Positions 1-8,121 are shown, counted from the first letter of the stretch. The stretch: DNA of 64,000 nucleotides from Terripilifer sp031921685 (GCF_031921685.1 NZ_JAPDHU010000001.1:930001-994000), one strand, 5' to 3'. The notes: generated from the letters alone by a model not told the origin. Numbers and translations: made by a program.

Positions 1-441
1 ATTTGCGCCGCGATCAATCGCCCCCGCGGCCTGACATGCAGCGATGAGTGAACGCACCGCCAACACCATTTGCTGATAGGCCTCGCGCTCGTCATCCTCG
101 GAAGTGGCCCCTTGCAGAAGTTTTGCCACGCCGCGTTTCATCGCACTGGATTCTGCCAACTGGGCACACCATAGACGAAACGCCTCAAGCGGAGGATGCG
201 CTTTCAAAAGTGTGGATGCGAGAGCCGCAACGGCGCTGATCTCCTTGCGATAAATGGCCAAGGCCAGAGCTTCCCGCGTCGGGAAGTGGCGATAGAGCGT
301 GCCTTGCCCAACGCCGGCTGCCTTGCTGATCGCGCTGAGCGGCGTTTCGGGATCGGCGGTTAGCGCAGCCCGTGCCACCTCAAGTATGCGATCACGGTTG
401 GCGCGGGCGTCCGCTCGCAATCCATCCTCTTCCACAGCCAT
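1..441 (-). CDS. TetR family transcriptional regulator (partial, C-terminus off window)
   Basis: The minus strand is open from the ATG at 441 to the window edge, giving 147 residues without a stop. The N-terminus carries a TetR helix-turn-helix at about residues 35-58, with the typical GVGQGTLYRHFPTREAL signature. The visible part of the ligand domain is helical; its end lies outside the window. The gene is divergent from the aldo/keto reductase at 526, and two near-identical palindromes lie between them, so it most likely represses both itself and that reductase in response to a small molecule. The ligand is unknown. The family assignment is secure; the target is inferred from position. Confidence 0.88.
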   Translation of the reverse strand, partial: MAVEEDGLRADARANRDRILEVARAALTADPETPLSAISKAAGVGQGTLYRHFPTREALALAIYRKEISAVAALASTLLKAHPPLEAFRLWCAQLAESSAMKRGVAKLLQGATSEDDEREAYQQMVLAVRSLIAACQAAGAIDRGAN

Positions 442-453
442 ATCGCCTCTTGA

Positions 454-501
454 CTAAACGGACAATTGTCCGCTACGTAACGCTAAACGGACAGTTGTCC
501 G
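454..501. promoter_or_regulatory. paired TetR operator candidates
   Basis: Two copies of CTAAACGGACARTTGTCCG lie at 454-472 and 483-501, differing at one base. Each contains the palindrome CGGACAATTGTCCG (perfect at 459-472; one central mismatch at 488-501). The copies start 29 bp apart. They fill the gap between the TetR start (441) and the reductase start (526). This is the usual arrangement for an autoregulated TetR divergon. Confidence 0.8.
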
Positions 502-525
502 AATTTAGCGTAGGTGGAGATGGAT

Positions 526-1593
526 ATGCAATATGCCAAGCTCGGCCGGACGGGCCTCGATATTTCGCCTCTCTGTATTGGTTGTATGGGGTTCGGGGAC
601 CCGGCGCGAGGTTACCCTTCTTGGTCACGTGATGAGGAAGCAAGTCGACGCCTCATTCGCCACGCACTTGAAGCGGGCATCAATTTCTTTGACACCGCCA
701 ATCTGTATTCAAATGGCTCCAGCGAGGAGATCCTCGGGCGGTCACTGAAGGACTTTGCACACCGCGAAAACGTTGTGATCGCCACCAAAATCAGCGCACC
801 AATGCGCGACGGACCTAACAGCATAGGGCTATCGCGCAAGGCAATCATGACCGAAGTCGATATGAGCCTCAAGCGCCTAGGCACGGACTATATCGACCTC
901 TACCAAATCCATCGTCGTGACCGGACCACCCCTTGGGAAGAAACGCTCGAAGCCCTGAACGATGTCGTCAAGGCCGGCAAGGTCCGGTACCTCGGTGCAT
1001 CGTCGATGATGGCTTGGGAATTCGGCAAAGCGCTACACCTGCAGAAATCCAACGGCTGGGCCCGCTTCGTGTCGATGCAGGATACCTACAATCTCCTCGA
1101 CCGCGAGGAAGAACGCGAGATGCATGCGCTTTGCATCGATGAAGGGGTGCAGACCATTGTCTATAGCCCTCTCAACCGTGGTCGGCTGGCCCGACCGTGG
1201 GGAGCGATCACGGCAAGAGCGGAAACTGAAGCGGTCTACAAACTGGGTGCAGCTACTGCCGGCAGCGACAAGCTGATTATCGATGCGGTGGGGGCCATTG
1301 CGGAAGAACGGGGCGTCGGCCGGTCCATGATCGCGCTTGCCTGGTTGCGTCGCAATCCAGTGGTGGCGGCTCCGATCGTGGGTGCGCTGAAAGCAGAGCA
1401 TATCGACGACGCCGTGGCCTCCCTATCGATCAGCCTCACCGGCGACGAGGCAGCACGGCTGGAGGCAGCATATACGCCGCGGCGCGACCATCAGGGCGTG
1501 TCAGACCCGGCCATGCTGCGCCGCGCAGCCGAAGCCGCCACGGGACACAGCATCAGCCGCCTCCCCGTCCGTGAACTGAGCAAGGTGACATGA
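526..1593 (+). CDS. aldo/keto reductase
   Basis: A 355-residue AKR-family NADPH-dependent oxidoreductase, cytoplasmic, reducing aldehydes or ketones. The catalytic tetrad is visible: Asp56 and Tyr61 (in FFDTANLYSNG), Lys88 (VVIATK) and His129 (DLYQIH). Length and order fit the AKR family of TIM-barrel proteins. The frame is open back to a GTG at 514 with an ATG at 520, but AGGTGGAG at 512-519 is well spaced for the ATG at 526. The gene follows the TetR operator pair and is probably induced when TetR is released. The natural substrate cannot be read from sequence. Confidence 0.9.
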   Translation: MQYAKLGRTGLDISPLCIGCMGFGDPARGYPSWSRDEEASRRLIRHALEAGINFFDTANLYSNGSSEEILGRSLKDFAHRENVVIATKISAPMRDGPNSIGLSRKAIMTEVDMSLKRLGTDYIDLYQIHRRDRTTPWEETLEALNDVVKAGKVRYLGASSMMAWEFGKALHLQKSNGWARFVSMQDTYNLLDREEEREMHALCIDEGVQTIVYSPLNRGRLARPWGAITARAETEAVYKLGAATAGSDKLIIDAVGAIAEERGVGRSMIALAWLRRNPVVAAPIVGALKAEHIDDAVASLSISLTGDEAARLEAAYTPRRDHQGVSDPAMLRRAAEAATGHSISRLPVRELSKVT

Positions 1594-1659
1594 ACTTTCG
1601 AGGACTGATCTGCTTTCTGCATTTCACGCGCTGGCTGGAAAGCCGCCCGCAACCGCTTT

Positions 1660-1760
1660 ATAGCGTTTTGCAGTTTGACGGAATCGTCAAACGTCACAAA
1701 GACGCGTCCAAACAAAGATCCTAGGCAAAATTGCGTTTCTGTCGAAACGCAATTTGCTCT
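1660..1760. repeat. bipartite palindromic intergenic element, copy A
   Basis: A block of about 100 bp between two convergent genes. It begins ATAGCGTTT-like, has a first hairpin (GTTTGACG 1673-1680 with CGTCAAAC 1685-1692), a linker containing AAGACGCGTCCAAA, and a second hairpin (AAATTGCGTTTC 1728-1739 with GAAACGCAATTT 1744-1755, 4-base loop). Related copies lie at 4468-4546 and 45999-46096. Base changes in the stems are paired, so the fold is conserved. The stop codon of the hydrolase at 1759 abuts its right end. Confidence 0.75.
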
Positions 1761-2595
1761 AGTTCGTGACAAAATCCAGAAGGTCGGCGTTTAGCACATC
1801 GGCATTCACAGTCAGCATCCCGTGCGAGAAACCGGGATAGGTTTTCAGCGTGCGCCTCGACAGCAGATCGACCGCCTTCAAAGCCGAGGCGGCGATCGGA
1901 ACGACTTGGTCGTCCTCGCCGTGCAGCACCAGCGTCGGCACGGTGATCGCCTTGAGGTCATCCGTCTGGTCGGTTTCCGAGAAGGCCTTGATGCCGTCGT
2001 AGTGCGCCTTGGCGCTCCCCATCATGCCCTGCCGCCACCAGTTCTGGATCACGCCTTCATGGATCGTCGCGCCCGCTCGGTTGAAGCCATAGAACGGGCC
2101 CGACGGAACGTCGCGGAAGAACTGGGCACGGTTGCCGGCCAGCGCCGTCCGAAAGCCGTCGAAGACCTCCATCGGCGTGCCTTCGGGGTTGTCGCTGGTC
2201 TTCAGCATCAGCGGCGGAATGGCGGCGACGAGAACGGCCTTGGCCACCCGGCCCGCAGGTTCGCCATGTCGCGCGACATAGCGCGCGACTTCGCCGCCAC
2301 CGGTGGAATGGCCAATATGGACTGCGTTCTTCAGGTCCAGCGCCTTGACGACGGCAAATGCGTCGGCGGCGTAATGATCGATGTCGTGGCCGTCGGCGAC
2401 CTGCTCCGAGCGCCCGTGGCCGCGCCGGTCATGGGCGACGACGCGATAACCTTTCGACAGGAAGAAAAGCATCTGCGCGTCCCAGTCGTCGGAGCTGAGC
2501 GGCCAGCCATGATGAAAGACGATCGGCTGGGCGTCCTTGGGACCCCAGTCCTTGTAGAAAATCTGTACGCCGTCGTCGGTCGTGACAAAACCCAT
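1759..2595 (-). CDS. alpha/beta hydrolase, non-heme haloperoxidase / arylesterase type
   Basis: A 278-residue alpha/beta-hydrolase. The nucleophile is Ser97 in GHSTGGGEVARY, the oxyanion HHGWPLSSDDWD stretch lies near residue 28, the acid is in VLHGEDDQVVP and the histidine in GFSHGM near the C-terminus. This pattern belongs to the group annotated as cofactor-free chloroperoxidase or arylesterase. The frame is open far upstream, but that part runs antisense-like over the neighbouring hydrolase; AAGGAG seven bases before the ATG at 2595 fixes the start. It lies downstream of the isochorismatase-like gene on the same strand, with a 179-bp gap, and may share its control. Confidence 0.88.
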   Translation of the reverse strand: MGFVTTDDGVQIFYKDWGPKDAQPIVFHHGWPLSSDDWDAQMLFFLSKGYRVVAHDRRGHGRSEQVADGHDIDHYAADAFAVVKALDLKNAVHIGHSTGGGEVARYVARHGEPAGRVAKAVLVAAIPPLMLKTSDNPEGTPMEVFDGFRTALAGNRAQFFRDVPSGPFYGFNRAGATIHEGVIQNWWRQGMMGSAKAHYDGIKAFSETDQTDDLKAITVPTLVLHGEDDQVVPIAASALKAVDLLSRRTLKTYPGFSHGMLTVNADVLNADLLDFVTN

Positions 2596-2774
2596 GTGCA
2601 TTCTCCTTCTGGAGTCTCGCGGGTGGCAAGCCCCGCGGCATGCGCAGTACCCAATGGAAAGGCGAAACGTACGGTAGACGTCAAGACCGAGATCAGGACA
2701 TCGCGGCGGTTGAGCGAGGGTCGGCAGACGAATTGCTTCCAACCCTCGCCGAAATGCTCGCGATGCGGCTGGGA

Positions 2775-3419
2775 TCAGCCGGCTACTGGCGTGTTGAGAA
2801 GCTGCTGCTCCCAAAGATACGCGATGCCGCTGCCGCCGAAGTGCTGGATGAGAATCTCGGTCAGTTCCTCGACATGTTCGGTGCGCGCCCAATCGCGTTG
2901 CCATTCGCCAGCGAGCGCCATCACGGTCATCACGTTGGCCCCGGCCGCGATCATGCGCTGGATGGCAACTTCGTGAGATTCTTTCGAAATGCCGCCCGAC
3001 GCGTCGGTAATCACGGTCACGTCCCAGCCTTCGCCGGCGGCCTGGATGACAGGCATTGCGACGCAGACCTCGGTCCACAGGCCGGCGATGATCAACTGTT
3101 TGCGGCCGGTCGCCTTGACGACGTTGACCACATTCTCGTCCTGCCAGGTGTTCACCCAGGTGCGATCGATGACGTCCTGGCCCGGAAATACGTCGGTGAT
3201 CTGCTTAAAGAGAAATCCACCGCGCGCCGCGATCACGCTGGTAAGAATGGTCGGAACATTGAAGGCTTTTGCCAGCTTCGCCAGCGCGGTCGTGTTGTTG
3301 ACCACCATGTGGGGATCGTGGCTGTTCAGGTTTGCGAGCTGATAAGGTTGGTGATCGATCAGAACGAGGACCGAGTTTTCAGGACTAAGAAGCGAATCGA
3401 GACCGTTGCGAGGAGTCAT
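2775..3419 (-). CDS. isochorismatase-family (YcaC-like) cysteine hydrolase
   Basis: A 214-residue cysteine hydrolase fold protein. Asp22 in VLIDHQPYQ and Cys119 in LWTEVCVAMP are the visible members of the Asp-Lys-Cys triad; the lysine position is not clear to me. The sequence resembles YcaC-type hydrolases of unknown substrate rather than true isochorismatases. ATG 3419 is preceded by AGGAAG at good spacing; an in-frame TTG precedes it directly. It is divergent from the LysR gene at 3576 across 156 bp, so LysR control is likely. A nicotinamidase-like or other amide-cleaving role is possible. Confidence 0.85.
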   Translation of the reverse strand: MTPRNGLDSLLSPENSVLVLIDHQPYQLANLNSHDPHMVVNNTTALAKLAKAFNVPTILTSVIAARGGFLFKQITDVFPGQDVIDRTWVNTWQDENVVNVVKATGRKQLIIAGLWTEVCVAMPVIQAAGEGWDVTVITDASGGISKESHEVAIQRMIAAGANVMTVMALAGEWQRDWARTEHVEELTEILIQHFGGSGIAYLWEQQLLNTPVAG

Positions 3420-3575
3420 CAAGACTTCCTTTCTCTGCCGCCATGGACGGCGATGGGTTCAAGAGAGAGGCACGCGTCAGCAGGCGACGTTGCCGGAACG
3501 CAATTTGCCGTTCCTTTGGATACTGCAATAGTGTCAAAGACTGACAAGCTGTGTCGCGGATCGAGGAACGCCGGA

Positions 3576-4499
3576 ATGGACATCGAAGACCTGCAGACAT
3601 TCGTCGCAGTGGCCGATGCAGGGGGCGTATCGGCGGCCGCGCGCCGGCTCGGCGTCTCCAAGTCAATCGTCAGCCGTCGGCTCTTCAGGATCGAAGCCGA
3701 GCTTGGCGTCCAGCTCCTTGCGCGGACGACGCGCGGCGCCGCGCTCACGGAAGCAGGAATCACGTTCCGGGACCATGCGGCCCGGGCCAGCGCCGAGATC
3801 GATACCGCCAGGGAAACGATCCTCCCCACCGGCGAGCTACGCGGTCGTTTGAGGGTCGCAATGCCGCTTACTTTCGGGGCGACCCACTTCGCCCCCGTGC
3901 TTGCGGAAATGGCGCGTCTGCACCCAAAACTTCACATCCATACCTCCTACAGCGATCGCTTCGTCGATCTCATCACGGAGGGTTTCGATTGTGCGATCCG
4001 CAGCGCCTATCTTCAGGACTCCAACCTGATCGCGAAACGCGTCGGGCCGATCCATGGAAAGCTTGTCGCAAGCCCGGACTACATCGAGGCGCACGGGTCA
4101 CCCGAGACCCCGGATGAACTCATCGCCCATCAAGCCCTCATGCAAGGAACGGAGGCCTGGCAGTTCATGGATGGCGGCAAGATCGTCGCGGTTCAACCGC
4201 AGGGCAGGTTCAAGGCCGACAGCGCCACGGCGCTTGCCGCCGCGGCGGCGGCAGGTCTCGGCATCGCCTGGCTCCCCGATTGCATCACATACGACTATGT
4301 GGCCTCGGGCGCGCTGGTCCCGATCATGACGCGCTATCCGATACCTCCGGGGGCCGTCTATGTCGTGCGCCCGCCGGGTCAGCATTCGACGCGGAAAGTG
4401 CGGGTGCTCACCGAAATGCTGACCGAGTATTTCAAACGAAACCCGGATCTTTGGGGGTTCGACGACCATAGCGTTTCACAGCAAGACACATCCAAATAA
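3576..4499 (+). CDS. LysR family transcriptional regulator
   Basis: A 307-residue LysR regulator. The N-terminal helix-turn-helix (SAAARRLGVSKSIVSRRLFRIEAELGV) begins near residue 19 and is followed by the periplasmic-binding-like effector domain. The frame extends upstream to 2640, but that part overlaps the hydrolase on the other strand; the ATG at 3576 gives the family start MDIEDLQTFVAVAD. It faces the YcaC-like hydrolase and probably controls it. Unusually, the last dozen residues (SVSQQDTSK and the stop) are encoded inside repeat copy C, so the native C-terminus may have been replaced by repeat sequence. Confidence 0.9.
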   Translation: MDIEDLQTFVAVADAGGVSAAARRLGVSKSIVSRRLFRIEAELGVQLLARTTRGAALTEAGITFRDHAARASAEIDTARETILPTGELRGRLRVAMPLTFGATHFAPVLAEMARLHPKLHIHTSYSDRFVDLITEGFDCAIRSAYLQDSNLIAKRVGPIHGKLVASPDYIEAHGSPETPDELIAHQALMQGTEAWQFMDGGKIVAVQPQGRFKADSATALAAAAAAGLGIAWLPDCITYDYVASGALVPIMTRYPIPPGAVYVVRPPGQHSTRKVRVLTEMLTEYFKRNPDLWGFDDHSVSQQDTSK

Positions 4500-4546
4500 G
4501 AGGATCTCGGCAACATCACGTTTCCACCGAAACGTGATGTTGTTCC
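4468..4546. repeat. bipartite palindromic intergenic element, copy C (first hairpin missing)
   Basis: The block starts with ATAGCGTTTCACAGC inside the LysR coding end, lacks the first hairpin seen in the other two copies, keeps the linker AAGACACATCCAAATAAGAG, and ends in a 14-bp perfect stem (4511-4524 with 4529-4542) around the loop CACC. The linker and loop match the copy at 45999-46096 closely. It supplies the LysR stop codon (TAA in CCAAATAAG) and lies just upstream of arr. It may act as a terminator or transcript boundary. Confidence 0.72.
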
Positions 4547-4590
4547 AGCTCACTGACTCAAAGCCGACACACAAGATAAGGACGATGACG

Positions 4591-5013
4591 ATGACCGAAG
4601 TGCTGGACGAGGGACCGTTCTTTCACGGCACGATCGCGGATTTGCGCGTCGGTGATTTCCTCACCGCAGGTTATCGGTCGAACTATCGTCCTGAAGTGGT
4701 GATGAACCACATCTACTTCACTGCCATTGTGGACGGTGCCGGGCTTGCCGCTGAAATCGCGGCGGAACTCGCCAAAGGCGGCGCAGTCCCGCGTGTTTAT
4801 GCCGTGGAGCCGACCGGGACATTCGAGAACGACCCGAACGTGACCGACAAGAAATTTCCCGGCAACCCCACTCGGTCGTATCGCAGCAGCGCACCGCTCA
4901 AGGTCACCGGCGAAATCACGCATTGGACCAGATTGACGCCCGACGCACTACAGATGTGGAGGGAGCGACTGACCGCACTGCGCTCAGACAAGCGCGGCGA
5001 AATCATCAACTGA
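4591..5013 (+). CDS. arr: rifampin ADP-ribosyltransferase (Arr family)
   Basis: A 140-residue protein matching Arr enzymes end to end in length and motifs. It has the N-terminal FFHGT NAD-binding motif (residues 10-14), NHIYFTA, and the signature VEPTGTFENDPNVTDKKFPG followed by NPTRSYRSSAPL. Arr transfers ADP-ribose from NAD+ to a hydroxyl of rifamycins and inactivates them. Several in-frame ATGs exist; AAGGA at 4578-4582 best serves the ATG at 4591, and the longer forms would run into repeat copy C. No integron or transposon is adjacent, so this looks like a resident chromosomal copy. Activity is expected from family knowledge, not proven here. Confidence 0.9.
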   Translation: MTEVLDEGPFFHGTIADLRVGDFLTAGYRSNYRPEVVMNHIYFTAIVDGAGLAAEIAAELAKGGAVPRVYAVEPTGTFENDPNVTDKKFPGNPTRSYRSSAPLKVTGEITHWTRLTPDALQMWRERLTALRSDKRGEIIN

Positions 5014-5058
5014 AGCGCGGCGACACGCAGCCCCGTTTCTTCGGCTCGCCAGACCATC

Positions 5059-5529
5059 TCAATATCGCTTTATCCCGGCACGGCTTACGGAAAATCCGTG
5101 ACCGTCGTCGCGCCGGCATGTGAGCCCCGTTTTCTCCGAAGTGCAGGAGAAGGGTGCGACGCGCCAGGTCTCTCCATAGTTGAGGACTGGCCCGACGCTG
5201 CAGCAAGGCTGGTCGCCGGGATTCGGGATTTGCTGCACGGCGCCCCGCGCACTCATCTGGACGCGCACATAGTTCGGCGTGGCACGATCGCAGGACAGCT
5301 CGGCCATATTGCCCGGCGGCTTGTAGACCGGCGATCCCCCCGCCGGGACATAAATGCATTCGATGTTGTTCGAAGGTGTCGTGAACTGAACGACGCCATT
5401 TTGGTCAGCCTTGATGGCCGTGGCCTGCGATTGGGCACCCGCTGAAACCGACGCGCCGACAGTGAGGTTCAAAACGAGGACCGCTACGCCATATCGGGCG
5501 CACGGTGTCTTTGGCAGGAACGTCATCAT
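5059..5529 (-). CDS. exported hypothetical protein (DUF6636-like)
   Basis: A 156-residue protein with a signal peptide over roughly the first 32 residues (hydrophobic core VAVLVLNLTVGASVSAGA). The mature part carries a FTTPSNNIECIY start and a GLTCRRDDGHGFSVSR end, with paired cysteines. This is the layout of small exported DUF6636-type proteins, probably disulfide-bonded and periplasmic. The function is unknown. ATG codons at 5529 and 5526 are both possible and neither has a strong Shine-Dalgarno. It is convergent with arr, ending 45 bp from it. Confidence 0.7.
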   Translation of the reverse strand: MMTFLPKTPCARYGVAVLVLNLTVGASVSAGAQSQATAIKADQNGVVQFTTPSNNIECIYVPAGGSPVYKPPGNMAELSCDRATPNYVRVQMSARGAVQQIPNPGDQPCCSVGPVLNYGETWRVAPFSCTSEKTGLTCRRDDGHGFSVSRAGIKRY

Positions 5530-5704
5530 TCGTTATCCGATATAGTTGCGATGGCGATCGTCGCTGGAACCTACGACGACGCGCCGCGCGCTGGAAAGCA
5601 CCCAGCGTCGACTTTCGCCCATCCTTGAACATTGTCCTGTGCGGCTTGGCACAGTCCCCTCGCCGTTTATGAGGCAATCAGGTCCTCATCGCTTGGAGGC
5701 CAAG

Positions 5705-5995
5705 ATGCAGATCGCCACACTGACAAAGCTCTCGCTTTTGACACTCGTCGTTTCAACCGCGATCGCGGAGGCGGCGCCCGCCGGCCTCTGTCAAAAATAC
5801 GCGAATGACGCGGCTTATCAGTACCACAAGATGATGGCGACCCCCGCGTGCAAACGCCCGCCGAGCAACCTGTGGCACAACGATAAGGGCTTGCACTATT
5901 CCTGGTGCTTAACTGCACCCATAGGCGCGGTTAAATCGCAGGTGACCTTGAGAGATCATCTGCTCGCAAAATGCGATCCAAGCTATGGTGATTGA
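5705..5995 (+). CDS. small exported hypothetical protein
   Basis: A 96-residue protein. The ATG at 5705 follows GGAGG at 5695-5699, and residues 1-24 form a signal peptide (LSLLTLVVSTAIAEA then AAPAG). The mature part is about 70 residues with four cysteines (CQKYAN, PACKRP, SWCLT, AKCDPS), which suggests a small disulfide-linked periplasmic protein. No family is recognised. The frame is open further upstream, but only the short form has both a ribosome site and a signal peptide. Confidence 0.65.
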   Translation: MQIATLTKLSLLTLVVSTAIAEAAPAGLCQKYANDAAYQYHKMMATPACKRPPSNLWHNDKGLHYSWCLTAPIGAVKSQVTLRDHLLAKCDPSYGD

Positions 5996-6031
5996 GCCGC
6001 AGCTCCGACGACAGGCGAACCCGGCACACGA

Positions 6032-6562
6032 TCAAGCTGGAACGTAGGTCAGCCTCAGCGTGTCCTCGTCCATCAAATCGCTGCTTACAAGGCGAAGCCG
6101 CGGCCTTGGGCCGGCAAAGAAGGGCTTGCCACGGCCGAGCACAACGGGGTGCAGATAGATTTGATATTCATCGATCAGACCGAGATCGGTCAGGCTTTTC
6201 GCCAGGTCCGGTCCACAAACGGCCACTTCGCCCGCAAGCCTCGCCTTCAGCTCGCGTATCGCCGTCTCGACATCATCCCCGACAAGCGTCGCATTGGGAC
6301 CGACCGCTTTCAGCGAGCGCGACACGACCCACTTCGGCTGGCTCCGCCAGGCCACCGCGAAGTCGCGCTCGTCGGCGCTCCATTCCGGATGGTCTTCGTC
6401 CCAATAACGCATGATCTCGTAGATGCGGCGACCGTACAGGCTGCCGCTCAAACCGCGCACCTGCGCGATGAAGTGGCGAAAGAGCACGGGGCCCGGGGCG
6501 AATCCATCGTGGTCGACATAGCCGTCCAAGGACTGGTTCATTCCGAAGACGAATTTCGCCAT
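6032..6562 (-). CDS. dihydrofolate reductase family protein (RibD C-terminal-like)
   Basis: A 176-residue protein of the DHFR/RibD-C superfamily. The N-terminus MAKFVFGMNQSLDGYVDHDGF is typical, followed by LYGRRIYEIMRYW, a KWVVSRSL strand and the C-terminal VCGPDLAKSLTDLGLIDEYQIYLHPVVLGRGKPFF block. Such proteins bind NADPH; most have no proven substrate, and this is unlikely to be the housekeeping folate enzyme. The ATG at 6562 has a GAGGGAGG-rich upstream stretch. It stands alone between a Bug gene and the small exported protein. Confidence 0.85.
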   Translation of the reverse strand: MAKFVFGMNQSLDGYVDHDGFAPGPVLFRHFIAQVRGLSGSLYGRRIYEIMRYWDEDHPEWSADERDFAVAWRSQPKWVVSRSLKAVGPNATLVGDDVETAIRELKARLAGEVAVCGPDLAKSLTDLGLIDEYQIYLHPVVLGRGKPFFAGPRPRLRLVSSDLMDEDTLRLTYVPA

Positions 6563-6651
6563 GCTGCAAAACCTCCCTCGCAGGTTTTGCAGAATAGCTC
6601 GCCATCCGGCGTAAGTGAAACGGGGTAAGGCGCGCGCCGCTTACACCACCG

Positions 6652-7623
6652 TCACTCGGCCACACTCGCCCCTGATATCCTGACGACTTCCGCCCATTTC
6701 TCGGCTTCCTTCTTCACAAAGCTCGCGAAGGCCGCGTCGGTGAGCGTGCCGACGCGTTCGCCCATGTCCTCGAAAGTCTTGCGGACGTCGGGACGCGCCA
6801 ATGTCTTTTGCACGTCGGCCGTGACTTTGGCGACGATATCGGCCGGCGTTCCCGACGGCGCGAAGAGACCGAACCAGGATGAGGCTTCGAAATCCGGCAT
6901 GCCGGCTTCGGCGAACGTGGGGATGCCGGGAAGAGACGGCAGCCGCTCCGGGCTGGCGACCGCAATGGCGCGGGCCGTTCCCGATTGCACATGCGGAATG
7001 ACGGTCGGCAGATTGTCGAACAGGATCGGCACGTGGCCGGCGATCAAATCGTTCATGGCCGGCGCGGCGCCGCGATAAGGCACATGCTGAAGACGGATGT
7101 TCGCCATTTTGCTGAACAGCACCGCCGCCAGATGATGGGTCGATCCGACGCCGGATGAGGCGAAGTTCATCGCGCCATTCTGCTCTCTCGCCAAAGCCAC
7201 CAACTCCCGCAGGTTCGACGCCGGCACTTTGGGATTGATGATCAGCACGATCGGCACCGTGGCCAGCAAAGCGATGGGCACGAAATCCTTCTGCGGATCG
7301 AAAGACAATTTCTTATGCAGGGACGGATTGATGGTCATCGGCCCAGGCGGCGTGAGAAGATAGGTGTAGCCATCCGGTGTCGCTGTAGCAGCGGCTTGGG
7401 TGCCGATATTGCCGCCGGCTCCCCCTCGATTGTCGATGACGATGCCGTGCGGCCAGATTTCCGAGAGCGCCTGTGCCAAGGCTCGCGCTGTAGCATCGTT
7501 GGAGCCGCCGGGCGGATTGGGCACGATGAAGCGGACCGGCCGCTCCGGAAAAGTCTGCGCCGCCGCGCCTCCCGCCACCAGCGCGCAGGCAAGCGTACAC
7601 CATCTGAGAATTGTCCCGATCAT
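6652..7623 (-). CDS. Bug/TctC-type solute-binding protein
   Basis: A 323-residue periplasmic binding protein of the tripartite tricarboxylate receptor family. Residues 1-22 are a signal peptide ending VAGGAAAQ; the mature start TFPERPVRFIVPNPPGGSNDATAR and the GAMNFASSGVGSTHHLA and HVPYRGAAPAMNDLIAGHV blocks are family hallmarks. GGGAGGGG precedes the ATG at 7623. No TctA or TctB permease gene is nearby. It ends the minus-strand run that starts with the LysR and dioxygenase genes, so it probably captures a carboxylate related to the dioxygenase substrate. Confidence 0.9.
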   Translation of the reverse strand: MIGTILRWCTLACALVAGGAAAQTFPERPVRFIVPNPPGGSNDATARALAQALSEIWPHGIVIDNRGGAGGNIGTQAAATATPDGYTYLLTPPGPMTINPSLHKKLSFDPQKDFVPIALLATVPIVLIINPKVPASNLRELVALAREQNGAMNFASSGVGSTHHLAAVLFSKMANIRLQHVPYRGAAPAMNDLIAGHVPILFDNLPTVIPHVQSGTARAIAVASPERLPSLPGIPTFAEAGMPDFEASSWFGLFAPSGTPADIVAKVTADVQKTLARPDVRKTFEDMGERVGTLTDAAFASFVKKEAEKWAEVVRISGASVAE

Positions 7624-7664
7624 CGTCCCCTCCCTCGTCTCGTTACGTCTTATCGTTGAACGCT

Positions 7665-8105
7665 CTAAGGCTGCCTCCAGGGTAGGCCGGCAAATTTCCA
7701 GCCTTCGCGCGTTCCCCGATGCCCTTGATCGTCGGCCAGCCCCTCGAACCCGCCGGCAATCGAATAGGCCTGTTGAAATCCGATCGAAGCGGCGGCGCGC
7801 GCGGCTTCCAAACTGCGGCCACCGCTCCGGCACAGAAAGTAGAGGCTGTCATCGCGGGAAACCTGCGCACGCAACTGATCGAGAAAGCTTTCGCTGATCG
7901 CCATCGCCGGAAACAGACGCCACGAAAGCTTGAGAAGCGGCTTGCCGGCGCGGGCAAGATCGGGCTCGCCGACATAGAGCCATTCCGGCTCGGTGCGGAC
8001 GTCCACCAGCCGCGCCGTCGGCTGCGCGAGCAAAGCCTGCCAGGCTTGCACGGGCGTCACCTCCAAAGACGTCAATTCAACGGGCGTCGCTTCAACGACC
8101 TGCAT
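7665..8105 (-). CDS. rhodanese-like domain protein
   Basis: A 146-residue single-domain rhodanese. The active-site loop LCRSGGRS places the catalytic cysteine at residue 92, and Asp35 lies in the LVDVRTEPEW start of the domain. It has no signal peptide, so it acts in the cytoplasm, moving sulfane sulfur or acting as a persulfide carrier. It lies 16 bp after the dioxygenase beta subunit and 41 bp before the Bug gene on the same strand, so it is part of that operon. A repair or assembly role for the Rieske cluster is possible but inferred. Confidence 0.87.
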   Translation of the reverse strand: MQVVEATPVELTSLEVTPVQAWQALLAQPTARLVDVRTEPEWLYVGEPDLARAGKPLLKLSWRLFPAMAISESFLDQLRAQVSRDDSLYFLCRSGGRSLEAARAAASIGFQQAYSIAGGFEGLADDQGHRGTREGWKFAGLPWRQP

Positions 8106-8121
8106 GTCACCGCTCCGCCAG

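Noticed and set aside
2596..3078. Upstream extension of the haloperoxidase-like hydrolase frame
   Set aside because: It overlaps the isochorismatase-like gene on the same strand in another frame, has no domain and is arginine-rich; a good ribosome site marks the ATG at 2595.
2640..3575. Upstream extension of the LysR frame at 3576
   Set aside because: It lies antisense to the isochorismatase-like gene and has the composition of a shadow frame; the LysR domain begins at the ATG 3576.
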